NCBI RefSeq assembly: GCF_019090165.1
Contig: NZ_JAHRIB010000106.1
Location: 1 to 64,000, forward strand
DNA: 64,000 nt
Direction: 5' to 3'
Source of the DNA: Streptomyces sp. BV286
GTDB taxonomy: Bacteria > Actinomycetota > Actinomycetes > Streptomycetales > Streptomycetaceae
The notes beneath the pieces are model-generated. The model saw nothing but the letters and a program-made list of their open reading frames with translations. It searched no databases and was not told the origin of the DNA. Positions 52,258 to 59,387 of this stretch are shown piece by piece. Position numbers and translations under genes: made by a program. Positions within the stretch are counted from its first letter, which is position 1. The number at the start of each line of letters is the position of its first letter.

Positions 52258-53313
52258 TCAGAGGCTGACGCCCACGGTCACCGGTTCGTTGACGAGGGTG
52301 ATCCCGAAGGCGGCGTGGACTCCGGCGACGACTTCGCGGGCGAGGTCGAGGAGGTCCTCCGTGGTGGCCTCGCCGCGGTTGGTGAGGGCCAGGGTGTGCT
52401 TGCCGGAGATGCGGGCGGGGCCGGAGCCGTACCCCTTGGTGAAGCCGGACTTGTCGATCAGCCAGGCCGCGGAGGTCTTGGTGTGCTTGTCGCCCGCGGG
52501 GTAGGCGGGCGGGGTCACGCCGTCGCCCAGACGCTCCGCCACGCGCGCGTGGAACGCGGCGAACTCCTCGTGCGTGAGGATCGGGTTGGTGAAGAACGAG
52601 CCGGCCGACCAGGTGTCGTGGTCCTCGGGGTCGAGCACCATGCCCTTGCCCGCGCGTAGCTTCAGGACGGTCTCGCGGGCCGCGTCCAGGGGCACGCGGT
52701 CGCCGGTTCCGACCCCGAGCGCACGGGCCGTCTCGGCGTACTTGACGGGTGCGGACAGCCCGGCGGCGTCCTCCAGCTCGAAGCGGACGCGCAGCACGAC
52801 GAAGCGCTCGGGGTCGCTCTTGAAGCGGCTGTGCCGGTACGAGAACGCGCACTCGGCGCTCGGAATCGTGACCGTCTCGCGGCTCCTCCGGTCGTATGCG
52901 ACCACTTCGGTGATCGTCGACGACACTTCCTGGCCGTACGCGCCCACGTTCTGGATCGGGGTCGCGCCCGCGGAGCCGGGGATCCCGGCGAGGCACTCGA
53001 TGCCCGCGAGGCCCGCCTCGACGGTTCGGGCGACCGCGTCGGTCCACACCTCGCCGGCGGCCAGTTCCAGGCTCGTGCCGTCGAGCGCGACGCCGCGGGT
53101 GGCGATGCGCAGGGCGGTGCCCGGGAAGCCCTTGTCGCCGATGACCAGGTTGGATCCGCCGCCGATCAGCAGCAGCGGCGTACCGGAGTCGTCGGCCTCG
53201 CGGACAGCGGCGACCACCTCGGCGTCGGTCGTCGCGGTGATCAGCCGGGCGGCGGGGCCACCGAGCCGGAAGGTGGTCAGCGGGGCGAGGGGAGCGTCGT
53301 GGAGTTCCTGCAC
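52258..53313 (-). CDS. murB: UDP-N-acetylenolpyruvoylglucosamine reductase
   Basis: Second committed step of peptidoglycan precursor synthesis, FAD- and NADPH-dependent. The 351-residue type I MurB has the FAD segment LLLIGGGSNLVIGDKGFPG, AGIPGSAGATPIQNVGAYGQ, the catalytic-loop motif FSYRHSRFK and the C-terminal AAWLIDKSGFTKG. GTG 53311-53313 is chosen by homology and by a TACTCT -10 box (53320-53325) 6 nt upstream, implying a leaderless mRNA; a GTG 9 codons earlier is possible. Confidence 0.93.
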   Translation of the reverse strand: MQELHDAPLAPLTTFRLGGPAARLITATTDAEVVAAVREADDSGTPLLLIGGGSNLVIGDKGFPGTALRIATRGVALDGTSLELAAGEVWTDAVARTVEAGLAGIECLAGIPGSAGATPIQNVGAYGQEVSSTITEVVAYDRRSRETVTIPSAECAFSYRHSRFKSDPERFVVLRVRFELEDAAGLSAPVKYAETARALGVGTGDRVPLDAARETVLKLRAGKGMVLDPEDHDTWSAGSFFTNPILTHEEFAAFHARVAERLGDGVTPPAYPAGDKHTKTSAAWLIDKSGFTKGYGSGPARISGKHTLALTNRGEATTEDLLDLAREVVAGVHAAFGITLVNEPVTVGVSL

Positions 53314-53319
53314 GTGCCC

Positions 53320-53362
53320 AGAGTACGAGAACGGCCCCACCGGTCGGGGCGGGGCCGTTCTC
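53320..53362 (-). promoter_or_regulatory. compact terminator and leaderless murB promoter
   Basis: A 12-bp stem (53327-53338 with 53351-53362) ends the upstream DUF3291-type gene. TACTCT (53320-53325) follows directly and places the murB transcription start at or next to its GTG codon. No good -35 is seen, and the hairpin occupies that space. Confidence 0.45.
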
Positions 53363-53421
53363 GACGGGCTCTGCGGGCGCGGCGGACCTTGCGGGGCGCC
53401 CGCCGGGTACCGGCGTCCGGA

Positions 53422-53799
53422 TCACAGGCGGCGGAGCGCCTCCGGCCAGTCCAGCGGGAGTTCGTCCGCCTTCACCGTCCAGCTCACGAACTTCGCGTCC
53501 CGCATCTGGGGGCCGAGGCCACGGGCGGTCGGCGCGTGGGTGCCGGAACGGGAGAAGGCCTTGAGCGCGGCGGGCGACTCCCAGGCGGACAGGGTCCAGA
53601 AGGTCCGCCGCAGAGGTGCTGCCTTCAGTGTGGCTCCGTACGCGCCGGGCGCCCTGCTCACCTGCCGCCAGACGGCCGGCGTCCTGGCGAAGAACTTCAG
53701 TGCGCCCCAGAGGGTGCGGGTCTCGAAGCGGGAGGCGAAGACGTGCACCTCCGCGCCCTGCGGCGGTGTGTTCGGCACGGTCCAGGGGAGGGTGGGCAC
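53422..53799 (-). CDS. DUF3291-type protein
   Basis: 125-residue small protein of the DUF3291 / spheroidene-monooxygenase-like ferredoxin fold. It contains VHVFASRFETRTLWGALKFF, RRTFWTLSAWESPAALKAFS and MRDAKFVSWTVKADELPLDW. Function unknown; these proteins resemble antibiotic biosynthesis monooxygenases but catalysis is unproven. GGAGACCGG precedes the ATG. It lies between an MFS gene and murB on the same strand. Confidence 0.8.
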   Translation of the reverse strand: MPTLPWTVPNTPPQGAEVHVFASRFETRTLWGALKFFARTPAVWRQVSRAPGAYGATLKAAPLRRTFWTLSAWESPAALKAFSRSGTHAPTARGLGPQMRDAKFVSWTVKADELPLDWPEALRRL

Positions 53800-53863
53800 G
53801 GCCGGTCTCCTTTCGGTCGGAATTCCGGGCTCATGGGGAGTGGATCGCAGGTGGCTCGCCGTG

Positions 53864-53956
53864 TCCGGGCTCGCACTCGGATACGCGTTCGTATCCGAGT
53901 CCGGGCCCGGATCTGCCCGACTGCGGAGCCGGTTCGGACCGTTTCCGCAGTCGGGC
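53864..53956 (-). terminator. hairpin array after the MFS gene
   Basis: Two strong palindromes: a 10-bp stem with 6-nt loop (53875-53900, actcggatac with gtatccgagt), flanked by a further 7-bp stem (53864-53870 with 53905-53911), and a 13-bp stem (53915-53927 with 53944-53956). The last one lies 9 nt after the MFS stop. Confidence 0.65.
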
Positions 53957-53964
53957 TCGCGGAT

Positions 53965-55404
53965 TCAGCTCGACACCGTCTCCAGCACCCGCTCCGGCGC
54001 CTCCACGCCCTCCTCCGGCGCTGTCCTGCCCCGGCGACCCGGCATGCAGAGCGCCGCCGCACCCGCCACGGCCACCGCGGCGGAGCCGACCCACAGGGCC
54101 GGCCGGAGGCCGTCCACGAAGGTCTGCGGAGTCTCGTAGCCGCCCTGGGCGGCGAAGATCGAGGCCATCACCGCGATACCGAGCGCCCCGCCGACCTCGC
54201 GCAGCGCGTTGTTGGCACCGGACGCGATTCCCTGCTCCTGCTGCAGGACGCTGGACATGACCAGGCTGGAGGCGGGAGCGAAGAAGAGGGACATGCCGAT
54301 TCCGCTGATGATCAGGGCGGGAAGCTGCGCGGTGTACGAGGTGTCGGACTCGACCACGAGGGCGAACCAGCCGAGTCCGACGGCCTGCAGGAACAGGCCC
54401 ACGGCGACGACGGGCCGGCCGCCGATCCGGTCGGAGAGATAGCCCGCGATGGGCGCGACGATCATCGGCATACCGGTCCACGGCAGCATCCGCAGTCCCG
54501 CCTCGGTGGGCGAGTAGCCGAGCACGCCCTGCATGTACTGGCTGAGCAGGAAGATCGAGCCGAACATCCCTAGGAACATCAGCAGGCTCGCCGCGTTGAT
54601 CCCGGCGAAGGCGCGGTTCCGGAAGAGCCTCATCGGCAGCATCGGGTTCTTGGCGTGCACCCCGTGGAGTACGAAGCCGACGAGGAGGGCCGTCCCTCCG
54701 ATCAGAGCCAGCAGGATCACCCCGTCGGTCCAGCCGACGACGGGGGCGCGGACCAGTCCGTACACGATCCCGAAGAGGCCGCCGCTGGCGAGCAGGGTGC
54801 CGCGGATGTCGAGCGGGGCGCCGGAACCGAACGACTCCGACAGACGCATCCGGGCCAGCGGCAGCAGGGCGAGGCCCAGCGGAACGTTCAGCCAGAAGAT
54901 CCACTGCCAGGAGAGGTGTTCGGTGAGGCTGCCTCCGATGAGCGGCCCCGAGGCGACCGCGAGACCGTTGACGGCACCCCAGATCCCGTACGCCATCCCG
55001 CGCTTGGCGGCCGGTACGGCGGCCGTGAGCAGGGTCAGCGTCAGCGGCATCATGATGGCCGCGCCGACGCCCTGGACGGCGCGGGCGGCGATCAGTGAGT
55101 CGATGCCGGGCGCCATGGCCGCGGCGGCGGACGCTCCGGTGAACACGGCGATGCCGACGATGAAGAGCCGGCGGCGGCCGAACCGGTCGCCGAGGGCCGC
55201 GCCGAACATCAGCAGTACGGCGAAGGTGAGCGTGTAGGCGCTCACGGTCCATTCCAGGTCGTCGAGTCCGCCTCCGAAGTCCTCACGGATCGAGGGCAGG
55301 GCGGTGGTGACGACGAGGTTGTCCAGGGCCGCCATGAATCCGGCGACGCTGGTGATGACGAGGGCCCAGACGGCTCCCCCGCGACGTTCCTTCTGCTGTG
55401 ACAT
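53965..55404 (-). CDS. MFS multidrug exporter, DHA2 type
   Basis: 14-helix proton-driven drug exporter of the EmrB/QacA type. The 479-residue product has 14 hydrophobic segments, the loop motif LMFGAALGDRFGRRRLFIVG and the antiporter-type motif WIFWLNVPLGLALLPLARMR. ATG 55402-55404 follows GGGGGAG. A TetR gene lies directly upstream on the same strand; both promoters carry the same operator motif, so the exporter is probably repressed until a ligand binds. Confidence 0.93.
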   Translation of the reverse strand: MSQQKERRGGAVWALVITSVAGFMAALDNLVVTTALPSIREDFGGGLDDLEWTVSAYTLTFAVLLMFGAALGDRFGRRRLFIVGIAVFTGASAAAAMAPGIDSLIAARAVQGVGAAIMMPLTLTLLTAAVPAAKRGMAYGIWGAVNGLAVASGPLIGGSLTEHLSWQWIFWLNVPLGLALLPLARMRLSESFGSGAPLDIRGTLLASGGLFGIVYGLVRAPVVGWTDGVILLALIGGTALLVGFVLHGVHAKNPMLPMRLFRNRAFAGINAASLLMFLGMFGSIFLLSQYMQGVLGYSPTEAGLRMLPWTGMPMIVAPIAGYLSDRIGGRPVVAVGLFLQAVGLGWFALVVESDTSYTAQLPALIISGIGMSLFFAPASSLVMSSVLQQEQGIASGANNALREVGGALGIAVMASIFAAQGGYETPQTFVDGLRPALWVGSAAVAVAGAAALCMPGRRGRTAPEEGVEAPERVLETVSS

Positions 55405-55435
55405 CGCTCCCCCAGCGGGTGATCGCTACCGTTGA

Positions 55436-55456
55436 TTAGTTATTGATGACTAACTT
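55436..55456 (-). promoter_or_regulatory. operator at the MFS promoter
   Basis: ttagttattgatgactaact is an imperfect inverted repeat (AGTTA with TAACT). The same sequence pattern (AAGTTAGT-N2-TCAAT-N-ACTAA in one orientation) is found at the tetR promoter. Confidence 0.65.
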
Positions 55457-55509
55457 TTGCGGTCATGAAAGTGCGGTTCTCTCCGCCGCACTCGCTCCGG
55501 CGTTCCTGT

Positions 55510-56079
55510 TCAGTGCTCGAGCCGTCCCTTGCTCCGGGCCGAGGGGTAGAGCCCCTCCCACACCCGGTGCTGGGGATCGAAGCCCATGGCCACCAGGCAG
55601 TTGATGAGCATCCCGTAGGCCATGAAGGTCGTGGTGTCGTTCGCGTCGGCGCCGAGCGGCAGGTGGACGGTGTCCCACAGCCGCATCCAGCCGGCCCGTA
55701 CTGTCTCGCCGAGCTCGTGGTCGCCCGCCTGCTCGGCGGCCGCCACCGCGACGTACATCTGCATCTGCATCAGCAGCCGCTCGGGCTCCTCGGCGATGAC
55801 CTTGGTGTAGGCGTCCGCCATGGAGTGCAGGGCCTCTTCGCCCTCCAGGCCCTTGGCGGCCTCCTCGAACGTGAGCCTGGAGTTCTCGAGGGAACGCTCG
55901 GCCGCCGCGAGGAAGATCGCCTTCTTGTCGGGGAAGAGCCGGAAGAGATACGGCTGTGAGACGCCCACCCGCTTGGCGATCGCCTCGGTGGACGTGCCGT
56001 TGTAGCCGCCCCGCGCGAACTCGCTCATCGCGGCGCGAATGACGCTCTCGCGCCTCTCTTCAGCACTCATCCTGACCAT
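55510..56079 (-). CDS. TetR-family transcriptional repressor
   Basis: 189-residue regulator with an N-terminal helix-turn-helix (VIRAAMSEFARGGYNGTSTE and AIAKRVGVSQPYLFRLFPDK) and a helical ligand domain. The ATG at 56077-56079 sits 6 nt after a TAACTT -10, so the mRNA is predicted to be leaderless. It overlaps its own promoter operator and lies directly upstream of the MFS exporter it likely controls. Ligand unknown. Confidence 0.9.
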   Translation of the reverse strand: MVRMSAEERRESVIRAAMSEFARGGYNGTSTEAIAKRVGVSQPYLFRLFPDKKAIFLAAAERSLENSRLTFEEAAKGLEGEEALHSMADAYTKVIAEEPERLLMQMQMYVAVAAAEQAGDHELGETVRAGWMRLWDTVHLPLGADANDTTTFMAYGMLINCLVAMGFDPQHRVWEGLYPSARSKGRLEH

Positions 56080-56085
56080 GCGACC

Positions 56086-56115
56086 AAGTTAGTACTCAAT
56101 CACTAACTAAGTCAA
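56086..56115 (-). promoter_or_regulatory. tetR promoter with autoregulatory operator
   Basis: TTGACT (56110-56115), 18-nt spacer and TAACTT (56086-56091). A perfect inverted repeat AGTTAGT/ACTAACT covers the spacer and -10 (56087-56108), so repressor binding would block RNA polymerase. Confidence 0.7.
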
Positions 56116-56158
56116 GCGGGTGGGGACAGGGGGATGCGGAAGCGGGCGAGGACCGCCA

Positions 56159-56198
56159 CAGGTAAGGGGCGTCCGCAATGGCGGACGCCCCTTACCTG
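56159..56198 (-). terminator. terminator after hadB
   Basis: A perfect 18-bp stem (56159-56176 with 56181-56198) with loop aatg lies 28 nt after the hadB stop. Confidence 0.85.
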
Positions 56199-56226
56199 TG
56201 CTTCCGCGGATGCGGCTCTCGGGCGG

Positions 56227-56655
56227 TCAGGCCAGTCGCACGACGGCCCGGGACATGCCGAGCACCTTCTGGCCCGCGCTCATCGCGACGAGGTCGACGC
56301 GCACGGTGTTGTCGTCGAGCTTGGCCGCGACCTTGCCGCTGACCTCGATCGTGGCTCCCTCGTCGTCGTTCGGGACGACGACGGGCTTCGTGAAGCGGAC
56401 GCCGTACTCGACCACCGCGCCGGGGTCGCCGATCCAGTCGGTGACGACCCGGATCGCTTCGGCCATGGTGAACATGCCGTGCGCGATGACGTCAGGCAGG
56501 CCGACGTCCTTGGCGAACTTCTCGTTCCAGTGGATCGGGTTGAAGTCCCCCGAGGCGCCCGCGTACTGGACGAGCGTGGCGCGGGTCACGCCGAAGCTCT
56601 GGGCCGGCAGCTCGGTGCCGACCTCGACGTCGTCGTACGAGATCTTCGCGGTCAT
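56227..56655 (-). CDS. hadB: HadB-like (R)-specific dehydratase, MaoC family
   Basis: The 142-residue hot-dog-fold protein has the MaoC catalytic signature YAGASGDFNPIHWNEKFAKD with the Asp-His pair, and VIAHGMFTMAEAIRVVTDW. In mycobacteria HadA/HadB form a fatty-acid synthase II dehydratase from the same gene position; a role in a fatty-acyl pathway here is inference. It lies 4 nt after hadA. Confidence 0.85.
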   Translation of the reverse strand: MTAKISYDDVEVGTELPAQSFGVTRATLVQYAGASGDFNPIHWNEKFAKDVGLPDVIAHGMFTMAEAIRVVTDWIGDPGAVVEYGVRFTKPVVVPNDDEGATIEVSGKVAAKLDDNTVRVDLVAMSAGQKVLGMSRAVVRLA

Positions 56656-56659
56656 CTGT

Positions 56660-57112
56660 TCAGGCCCCCTCGGCCGCGCGGGACACGAGCTTGGTCCAGG
56701 CGGTCACCACGTGCTCGCCCGCCTCGTCGTGGACCTCGCCGCGGATGTCCAGGATGTCGTTGCCCGCCAGCGACTTGATCGCCTCGATGGTGGACGTGAC
56801 CGTGAGCCGGTCTCCCGCGCGCACCGGGCGGCGGTGGACGAACTTCTGGTCGCCGTGCACGACCCGGCTGTAGTCGAGACCCAGCTGCGGGTCCCGGACG
56901 ACCTGTCCCGCGGCCTTGAAGGTGATCGAGAACACGAAGGTCGGCGGGGCGATCACGTCGGGGTGGCCGTGGGCCTTGGCGGCCTCCGGGTCCGTGTAGA
57001 CGGGGTTGAGGTCCCCCACCGCCTCCGCGAACTCACGGATCTTCTCCCTGCCGACCTCGTACGGGTCGGTGGGCGGGTAGGACCGCCCCACGAAGGACTG
57101 GTCGAGCGCCAT
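56660..57112 (-). CDS. hadA: HadA-like hot-dog dehydratase subunit (UPF0336 type)
   Basis: 150-residue protein beginning MALDQSFVGRSYPPTDPYEV, with EAVGDLNPVYTDPEAAKAHG and HPDVIAPPTFVFSITF and a hot-dog fold without the full catalytic pair, as in HadA. ATG 57110-57112 follows AGGAGGTG. A longer frame upstream lacks family sequence. Adjacent hadB and upstream rpmG reproduce the mycobacterial order. Confidence 0.85.
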   Translation of the reverse strand: MALDQSFVGRSYPPTDPYEVGREKIREFAEAVGDLNPVYTDPEAAKAHGHPDVIAPPTFVFSITFKAAGQVVRDPQLGLDYSRVVHGDQKFVHRRPVRAGDRLTVTSTIEAIKSLAGNDILDIRGEVHDEAGEHVVTAWTKLVSRAAEGA

Positions 57113-57201
57113 CGGCTCGGCACCTCCTGGTTCGCAGCTGGTGTTAACGACGCGAGGCCGCCCCCCAACCACAGGGGACGGCCTCGTGTACGAGCCTGAA
57201 A

Positions 57202-57366
57202 TTATCGCGTTTCGCGGTGCGCGGTGTGCGCGTTGCAACGCGGGCAGTGCTTTTTCATCTCCAGTCGGTCCGGGTTGTTACGCCGGTTCTTCTTGGTGAT
57301 GTAGTTCCGCTCCTTGCACTCCACGCAGGCCAGCGTGATCTTCGGGCGGACGTCGGTGGCAGCCAC
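57202..57366 (-). CDS. rpmG: 50S ribosomal protein L33 (zinc-binding form)
   Basis: bL33 of 54 residues with two Cys-x2-Cys pairs, [20 protein letters not shown] and [15 protein letters not shown], the zinc-binding C+ form. The GTG at 57364-57366 opens [13 protein letters not shown]. It follows two tRNA genes and precedes hadA. Confidence 0.96.
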   Translation of the reverse strand: MAATDVRPKITLACVECKERNYITKKNRRNNPDRLEMKKHCPRCNAHTAHRETR

Positions 57367-57457
57367 TGGAGTGCTCCTTGACGAACGGATGGGACATGGA
57401 CTAACGCATGAAAGAGTAGCCGATCGAAGGACCGACCCCACAATCGGCTACTGTCAG

Positions 57458-57530
57458 TAGCGGTGACCGGACTTGAACCGGTGACACAGCGATTATGAGC
57501 CGCTTGCTCTACCGACTGAGCTACACCGCT
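57458..57530 (-). tRNA. tRNA-Met (anticodon CAT)
   Basis: Cloverleaf on the minus strand: acceptor AGCGGTG with CACCGCT, anticodon loop CTCATAA, TpsiC GGTTCAAGTCC. The paired first base suggests elongator rather than initiator. CCA not encoded. Confidence 0.95.
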
Positions 57531-57542
57531 GTGATGTGATCA

Positions 57543-57564
57543 GTTCCCGTCTTGCGACGGGAAC
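57543..57564 (-). terminator. hairpin between tRNA-Thr and tRNA-Met
   Basis: A 9-bp stem (57543-57551 with 57556-57564) with loop ttgc. May be a processing or termination signal. Confidence 0.45.
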
Positions 57565-57576
57565 CTCCCACACCGG

Positions 57577-57649
57577 AGCCCCAATACGGAATCGAACCGT
57601 AGACCTTCTCCTTACCATGGAGACGCTCTACCGACTGAGCTATTGGGGC
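57577..57649 (-). tRNA. tRNA-Thr (anticodon GGT)
   Basis: Cloverleaf on the minus strand: acceptor GCCCCAA with TTGGGGC, anticodon stem TCTCC/GGAGA with loop ATGGTAA, TpsiC GGTTCGATTCC. CCA not encoded. Confidence 0.95.
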
Positions 57650-57660
57650 GAGCGATGAAG

Positions 57661-57690
57661 ACATTACACGCTCGGCCGCCGATCGCCCAA
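57661..57690 (-). promoter_or_regulatory. promoter of the tRNA-Thr/tRNA-Met unit
   Basis: TTGGGC (57685-57690), 18-nt spacer and TAATGT (57661-57666) place the start about 5 nt before the tRNA-Thr gene. Read-through could also serve rpmG-hadA-hadB. Confidence 0.55.
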
Positions 57691-57888
57691 ATCCGTTTCG
57701 TGGCACCTGCCCCGGCCCGTTCCAGGGCGCTCTCGGGCCGTTCCGCACGCCCCTCGGGCACGACGGACCACACCGGTACGACTATTTCGCTCCTCCTCGA
57801 TGCGCGCCGGTCGCCACCCTAGGCTCGACTCACGCTGCGTGATCTTGTGTCCCCTCCTGCGCAGCCGCCGCCGAGCCCCAGGAGCGCG

Positions 57889-59154
57889 ATGCCCGACAGC
57901 CAGCCGCAGCCGCCGCACTCCTCCTCGTCCTCGTCGGGCTCCGCGAGTTCGTCCGGCCGGAGCGGCAGCTCCGAGCTGCTGCTCTGCGGTGCGCGGCTCA
58001 CCGACGGCCGGACCGTGGACGTGCGGCTGGCCGACGGGCGTATCGAGGCGGTCGGCACGGCCGGCAGCCTCACCGCGCACACCGCGCGCGTGGACCTGTC
58101 CGGCTACCTGCTCCTGCCGGCCCCGGCCGAGCCCCACGCCCACGGCGACACGGCCCTGTCGGCCGACGGCGAGGGCCCGGCCTCGTACGAGGGTCACGAG
58201 GTCCAGCGCCGTACGACCGAGGCCGCTCTCCTCCAACTCGGGCACGGCGCGACCGCCCTTCGGTCGCACGTGCGCGTGGGCGATGTGCAGGGGCTGGGCT
58301 CGATGGCGGCGGTCCTCCAGGCGCGGCGCGCGCTGCGGGGGCTGGCGGAGCTGACGGTCGTGGCGATGCCCCGGGTGCTGACCGGGCTCGCGGGGGCCGA
58401 CGGGCTGGCGATGCTGCGGGACGCGGTGAAGATGGGCGCCTCCGTAGTGGGTGGTTGTCCAGATCTGGACCCCGACCCGACCGGGTATGTGGAGGCGGTT
58501 CTGGAGGTCGCCTCGGAGCAGGGCTGCCCCGTCGATCTGCACACGGACGGTGACGATCCCGCGCGGCTGGCACGGCTCGCGGCGATGGCGGGCGGGCTGC
58601 GGTCCCGGGTGACACTCGGTCCCTGTGGAGGGCTCGGGCGGCTGCCCTCGGAGGTGGCCTCGCGCTCGGCGGACCAGCTCGCCGCGGCCGGGGTGGCCGT
58701 CGTCTGCCTGCCCCAGGGCGGCTGTTCGGGTGTGGACCGCCGCGGGACGGCTCCGGTACGGCTGCTGCGGGCGGCCGGGGTACGGGTCGCGGCCGGGAGC
58801 GGCGCTCTCAGGGACGTGTCGAACCCCGTCGGGCGGGGGGATCCGTTGGAGGCGGCGTATCTGCTGGCCTCGCGGTACGGGCTGCGGGCCGCTGACGCGT
58901 ACGACGCGGTGAGTTCGTCGGCGCGTGCGGTGCTCGGGCTGCCGGAGGTGCGTGTGGAGGCCGGATTCCCGGCGGAGTTGCTCGCGGTGCGCGGGGACCG
59001 GCTCGACGGTGCCCTGTCGCTGGCGTACAGCCGGATCGTCGTGCACCGGGGGCGCGTGGTGGCGCGGACGAGCGCGGTGCGGGAGTACTGCAACTCGGCG
59101 GCGGCCGTTGCGCTGGACCTGCCGCGCCAGGGGCGGACGGGCGAGTCGTCGTGA
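57889..59154 (+). CDS. amidohydrolase family protein (cytosine deaminase-like)
   Basis: 421-residue cytoplasmic metal-dependent hydrolase. After a Ser/Pro-rich N-terminus it has the beta domain (LLCGARLTDGRTVDVRLADG), the metal motif PAEPHAHGDTALS, LHTDGDDPARLARLA and an imidazolonepropionase/cytosine-deaminase-like C-terminus (SNPVGRGDPLEAAYLLASRY). Start ATG 57889 has AGGAG just upstream; an in-frame GTG at 57847 is possible. Substrate unknown. Confidence 0.85.
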   Translation: MPDSQPQPPHSSSSSSGSASSSGRSGSSELLLCGARLTDGRTVDVRLADGRIEAVGTAGSLTAHTARVDLSGYLLLPAPAEPHAHGDTALSADGEGPASYEGHEVQRRTTEAALLQLGHGATALRSHVRVGDVQGLGSMAAVLQARRALRGLAELTVVAMPRVLTGLAGADGLAMLRDAVKMGASVVGGCPDLDPDPTGYVEAVLEVASEQGCPVDLHTDGDDPARLARLAAMAGGLRSRVTLGPCGGLGRLPSEVASRSADQLAAAGVAVVCLPQGGCSGVDRRGTAPVRLLRAAGVRVAAGSGALRDVSNPVGRGDPLEAAYLLASRYGLRAADAYDAVSSSARAVLGLPEVRVEAGFPAELLAVRGDRLDGALSLAYSRIVVHRGRVVARTSAVREYCNSAAAVALDLPRQGRTGESS

Positions 59155-59199
59155 GGGCGGGCCGGAGGAGTTGGCGGGTGGGGAACCGGTAGGCGAGGC

Positions 59200-59317
59200 G
59201 CCGGTGGACGACACACACACGCACGCGTGGCGGGATCCGGTAGACGACACACACACGCGCGCGTGGAGGGATTCCGTGGCCAACACCCCTCCACACGCGC
59301 GTGGAGGGGTGTTGGCC
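59200..59317. repeat. GT/CA-rich direct repeats and a terminator-like palindrome
   Basis: Two imperfect 38-nt direct repeats (about 59202-59239 and 59240-59277, sharing gacgacacacacacgc and gcgtgg) precede a 17-bp perfect palindrome (59278-59294 with 59301-59317) whose inner arms resemble the repeats. It lies after the amidohydrolase and probably ends both converging genes. Confidence 0.7.
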
Positions 59318-59387
59318 CCGTCACGCGCGTGTGTTGCCGTCATCGTGAGTCCGTGTGCCGAGGTGACCGGCGGCAGGGCTCGGTCTG

